Positions 12,404 to 14,590 of a DNA stretch of 14,590 bases are shown in pieces. The notes below the pieces were generated by a model. It was not told where the DNA came from and ran no database searches. It was given only the letters and a program-made list of their open reading frames with translations. The stretch is from NCBI GenBank assembly GCA_964532715.1, contig CAZHIX010000030.1:1-14590 (forward strand), in the 5' to 3' direction. The translations under genes and the position numbers were made by a program. The stretch is from 1-14-0-10-45-29 sp964532715. Its GTDB lineage: Archaea > Micrarchaeota > Micrarchaeia > Anstonellales > Anstonellaceae. Within the stretch, counting starts at the first letter, position 1, and each line of letters opens with the position of its first letter.

Positions 12404-12477
12404 TGTGTCAATAATATGAGGTAATATATTAGTTCAAACGTTTTGGTTAATTATTAATTTAATATTTGGTGATATCT

Positions 12478-13770
12478 GTGTATAGAACTCATTACATAAA
12501 AGATGCTATAACTCAAAAATCAAAAACAGTCAAAATTGCAGGTTGGGCTCACGAAGTGCGAGATAAAGGAAAAATGATATTTTTGCTACTACGAGATAAA
12601 ACTGGAATAATTCAAGTCTTTGCAAAAAAAGGCGATGTAAGCGATGAAACATTTAGTGCACTGTCCTGTCCAAAAGAAACAGTTTTGTGCATTGAAGGTA
12701 CAATTAAAGAATCAAAAATCGCTCAAAGTGGAGTAGAGTTAATCCCATCAAAAGTAGAAATATTGGGTGCATTATCTGCAAAAGTCCCATTTGAACTTAC
12801 TGGCAAAGTCTCTGCAGAGCTTGATGTTCGTTTGGATAATCGTTTTGTAGATCTAAGACGACCTTGGACTAATGCTATATTTAAAATAAAATCTCAAATC
12901 GCAACTTCGTTTCGCTCACATTTACTTTCGTTAGGATTTGATGAGATTCATCCAACGTGTCTTGTAAGCACGGCAACTGAGGGTGGAGCTGATTTATTTG
13001 AGGTATCCTATTTTGAGAAAAAAGCATATTTAGCGCAATCTCCACAGTTGTACAAACAATTGGCAGTGATCGGTGGGATGGATAAAGTTTTTATCACATA
13101 TCCTGTATTTAGGGCAGAAAAACACAATACACTTACTCATCTAAATGAAGTATTGCAAATGGATGTTGAACTCGGGTTCGCGGATGATAATGATGCGCTT
13201 GAAGCTTTAGAATCCACTTTCTTGGCGATACTAAACGATGTGAACAAAAATTGTGCGCAACAATTGCAAACTCTTGATGCAACTTTGCAACCTATGCAAA
13301 AAATAAATAGATACGCTTATTCCTCTCTTGTGGATAAGCTCAATTCGCACGATGCAAAAATAAACTGGGGCGATGACTTTTCAAGAGAGCACGAGGCAAA
13401 ACTCAACGAAATTTTGGGCGAAGAAGCATATTTTATAACCGACTGGCCAACGAAGATACGTGCGTTTTATTCAATGCCCAATCCAAAAAACGATGAGCTA
13501 TGCAAGGCGTATGATTTGATTTATAGGGGGCTTGAAATTTCTTCAGGGGCACAGCGAATCCATATCCCAGAACTGTTGGAAAAACAGCTCAAGTTTCATG
13601 GTTGTAATCCTGACGACTTCAAATTCTATATTGATGCATTTAGAGTCGGCGCTCCTCCGCATGCAGGTTGGTCAATTGGAATTGAGCGACTTTGTATGAA
13701 AATCTGTGGTCTTAACAATATACGTGAAGCGTCTTTATTTGCAAGAGATAGACATAGGATCTCTCCATAA
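12478..13770 (+). CDS. aspS: Archaeal-type aspartyl-tRNA synthetase (class II)
   Basis: This enzyme attaches aspartate to tRNA-Asp. From GTG 12478 it has 430 residues, the normal archaeal length, and begins MYRTHYIKDA as expected. GGTGAT (12468-12473) lies four bases upstream as ribosome site, so TTG 12466 is rejected. An N-terminal OB-fold anticodon-binding domain (about 16-100) includes AGWAHEVRD. A class II catalytic core follows: motif 1 around the SLGFDEIHP segment, then ATEGGADLF and QSPQLYKQ (187-194), motif 2 FRAEKHNTLTHLNE (211-224), YRGLEISSG, and motif 3 SIGIERL. His25 stands where discriminating Thermococcus AspRS has Trp26, and Gln83 where it has Lys85. From memory of mutational work, His at the first position marks enzymes that also accept tRNA-Asn, but the second position is not decisive. 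No AsnRS or GatCAB gene is in view. Confidence 0.93.
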   Translation: MYRTHYIKDAITQKSKTVKIAGWAHEVRDKGKMIFLLLRDKTGIIQVFAKKGDVSDETFSALSCPKETVLCIEGTIKESKIAQSGVELIPSKVEILGALSAKVPFELTGKVSAELDVRLDNRFVDLRRPWTNAIFKIKSQIATSFRSHLLSLGFDEIHPTCLVSTATEGGADLFEVSYFEKKAYLAQSPQLYKQLAVIGGMDKVFITYPVFRAEKHNTLTHLNEVLQMDVELGFADDNDALEALESTFLAILNDVNKNCAQQLQTLDATLQPMQKINRYAYSSLVDKLNSHDAKINWGDDFSREHEAKLNEILGEEAYFITDWPTKIRAFYSMPNPKNDELCKAYDLIYRGLEISSGAQRIHIPELLEKQLKFHGCNPDDFKFYIDAFRVGAPPHAGWSIGIERLCMKICGLNNIREASLFARDRHRISP

Positions 13771-13860
13771 CCGTTTTCTACTTGCACATATGTATTTAAA
13801 CTTTATTTTACATATTTTATAACAGTTGAATTGTTTTATGCACTTAGCCAGGGTGTTATA

Positions 13861-14499
13861 ATGAAGACAAAACAAATATGTATTCAAAATAAATTATTAG
13901 AACCTATAAAGACTTCATTTTTTTCGCAAAAAAGAACCGACAGGCTACTAAGCTGGTTTGGGTATGAAAGTGCTTGCAAATTATGCGAGGATTCACAAAA
14001 AGCAATAAGCGCTGATAAAGTTTTCATGTTGCGAACTGATGATGATAAAATTCGTCTTGGATATCTGATTAGAAACTCAGGTTTGAGAATTCCCTCAAAA
14101 ATTAGCAAAACTTATGCATGTTTTTGTGCAGAAAACTCCCTTATACTTTGTTTATCTGATGTAGTCATAAAAAATAATTCAAACTACATCTTTGTTTCAC
14201 AAGATGACGAAAAACATCCTTCACTCTATGTTGACCCCTTAGGTTTTGTTGAACTTTGTTGTGAAGTTGAAAATTCTATAATACTTGGAGAATCATTAAT
14301 TTTGGAAGATAAAAAAACTAAAGTTAAAAGCCAAGTATTCAATTCAGTTGTATCTAATTTAACTGTTGAAGGAAAAACAATATATAATGCAGTCCTATTA
14401 TCACAAAAAGCAAACGATTTTGCACTCAAAAATAAAGGTTGGTTGGTTTATTCAACTCCCTACATGTCTGGATATGTGCCACCTGAGTTTGACTCATAA
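13861..14499 (+). CDS. Hypothetical protein before the terminal repeat
   Basis: The family is not recognised. From ATG 13861 it has 212 residues. GGTG (13852-13855) lies five bases upstream as ribosome site, so the earlier in-frame TTG 13831 is less likely. There is no signal peptide or membrane segment. The N-terminal third has a basic region (SFFSQKRTDRLLSWFGYE) and a CKLC motif; further cysteines occur in the contexts ACFC and ELCCEV. This could mean metal binding, but the spacing fits no family I know. The middle and end contain alternating hydrophobic strands (NSLILCLSDVVI, ENSIILGESLIL and GWLVYSTPYMSGYV), suggesting a mixed alpha/beta cytoplasmic protein. A TATA-like element (about 13811-13823) suggests its own promoter. 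The 19-nt tandem repeat begins 19 nt after its stop. Confidence 0.6.
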   Translation: MKTKQICIQNKLLEPIKTSFFSQKRTDRLLSWFGYESACKLCEDSQKAISADKVFMLRTDDDKIRLGYLIRNSGLRIPSKISKTYACFCAENSLILCLSDVVIKNNSNYIFVSQDDEKHPSLYVDPLGFVELCCEVENSIILGESLILEDKKTKVKSQVFNSVVSNLTVEGKTIYNAVLLSQKANDFALKNKGWLVYSTPYMSGYVPPEFDS

Positions 14500-14518
14500 C
14501 TATAAATCTATGTTTACT

Positions 14519-14590
14519 TAGTGCCATGTCTATTGCTTAGTGCCATGTCTATTGCTTAGTGCCATGTCTATTGCTTAGTGCCATGTCTAT
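14519..14590. repeat. 19-nt tandem repeat running off the window edge
   Basis: The unit TAGTGCCATGTCTATTGCT occurs head to tail three times (14519-14537, 14538-14556, 14557-14575) and a fourth partial copy ends at 14590. The visible copies are identical. The unit length is not a multiple of three, and each copy carries a TAG on both strands, so it cannot encode a repetitive protein. The bases just before it (TCTATGTTTACT) look like a decayed copy. There are no spacers, so it is a minisatellite and not a CRISPR. The assembly probably stopped here because reads could not span it. Confidence 0.9.

Noticed and set aside
14519..14590. CRISPR array
   Set aside because: The 19-nt units abut directly, with no spacers between them; a CRISPR needs unique spacers of about 30-40 nt.

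Overview
The window looks like part of a DPANN-type archaeal scaffold from a metagenome or single-cell assembly. It is AT-rich and nearly all genes lie on the plus strand. It carries an archaeal-type aspartyl-tRNA synthetase that begins MYRTHY, an Alba chromatin protein, an archaeal GlmU-like sugar nucleotidyltransferase, a DUF460 protein, a zinc-ribbon/KH protein, an intron-containing tRNA-Asn, lipoproteins with a lipobox, TATA-like boxes 25-30 nt before starts, and GGTG-type ribosome sites. A run of ten N (2071-2080) marks a scaffold join, and the right edge ends inside a 19-nt tandem repeat, so it is probably a contig end. I cannot name the lineage from the sequence; Micrarchaeota or Diapherotrites relatives are a guess.

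Layout. Positions 1-2100: a cysteine-rich repeat lipoprotein, a small acidic-tailed orphan, and a short transcription unit (about 1880-2006) with a TATA box, a long stem and a terminator hairpin, which may be a structured RNA or encode a 24-residue peptide. Positions 2081-3746: a small orphan beside the gap, then a divergent beta-carbonic anhydrase homologue that seems to carry a second, catalytically dead copy of the domain. Positions 3850-5167: tRNA-Asn(GTT) with a 44-nt intron at 37/38, a G/C-richer spacer, a second lipoprotein and a spacer with a possible broken minus-strand gene.

Positions 5168-8990 form an accessory island with two toxin-antitoxin-like modules. The first is a winged-helix/MNT nucleotidyltransferase overlapping a HEPN protein. 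The second is a tightly packed three-gene set: winged-helix regulator, YwgA/Panacea-like protein and MazF/PemK-family toxin. A 16-bp perfect palindrome sits on the TATA box of the second module and is a candidate autoregulatory operator. An unrecognised 444-residue protein lies between the modules.

Positions 9195-13770 hold housekeeping genes: GlmU-like enzyme and DUF460 (5 bp apart), Alba with an unusual Q/M/H-rich N-terminal tail, zinc-ribbon/KH protein, and AspRS. The AspRS has His where the discriminating Thermococcus enzyme has Trp, which suggests it may also charge tRNA-Asn. A last orphan gene (13861-14499) precedes the terminal minisatellite.
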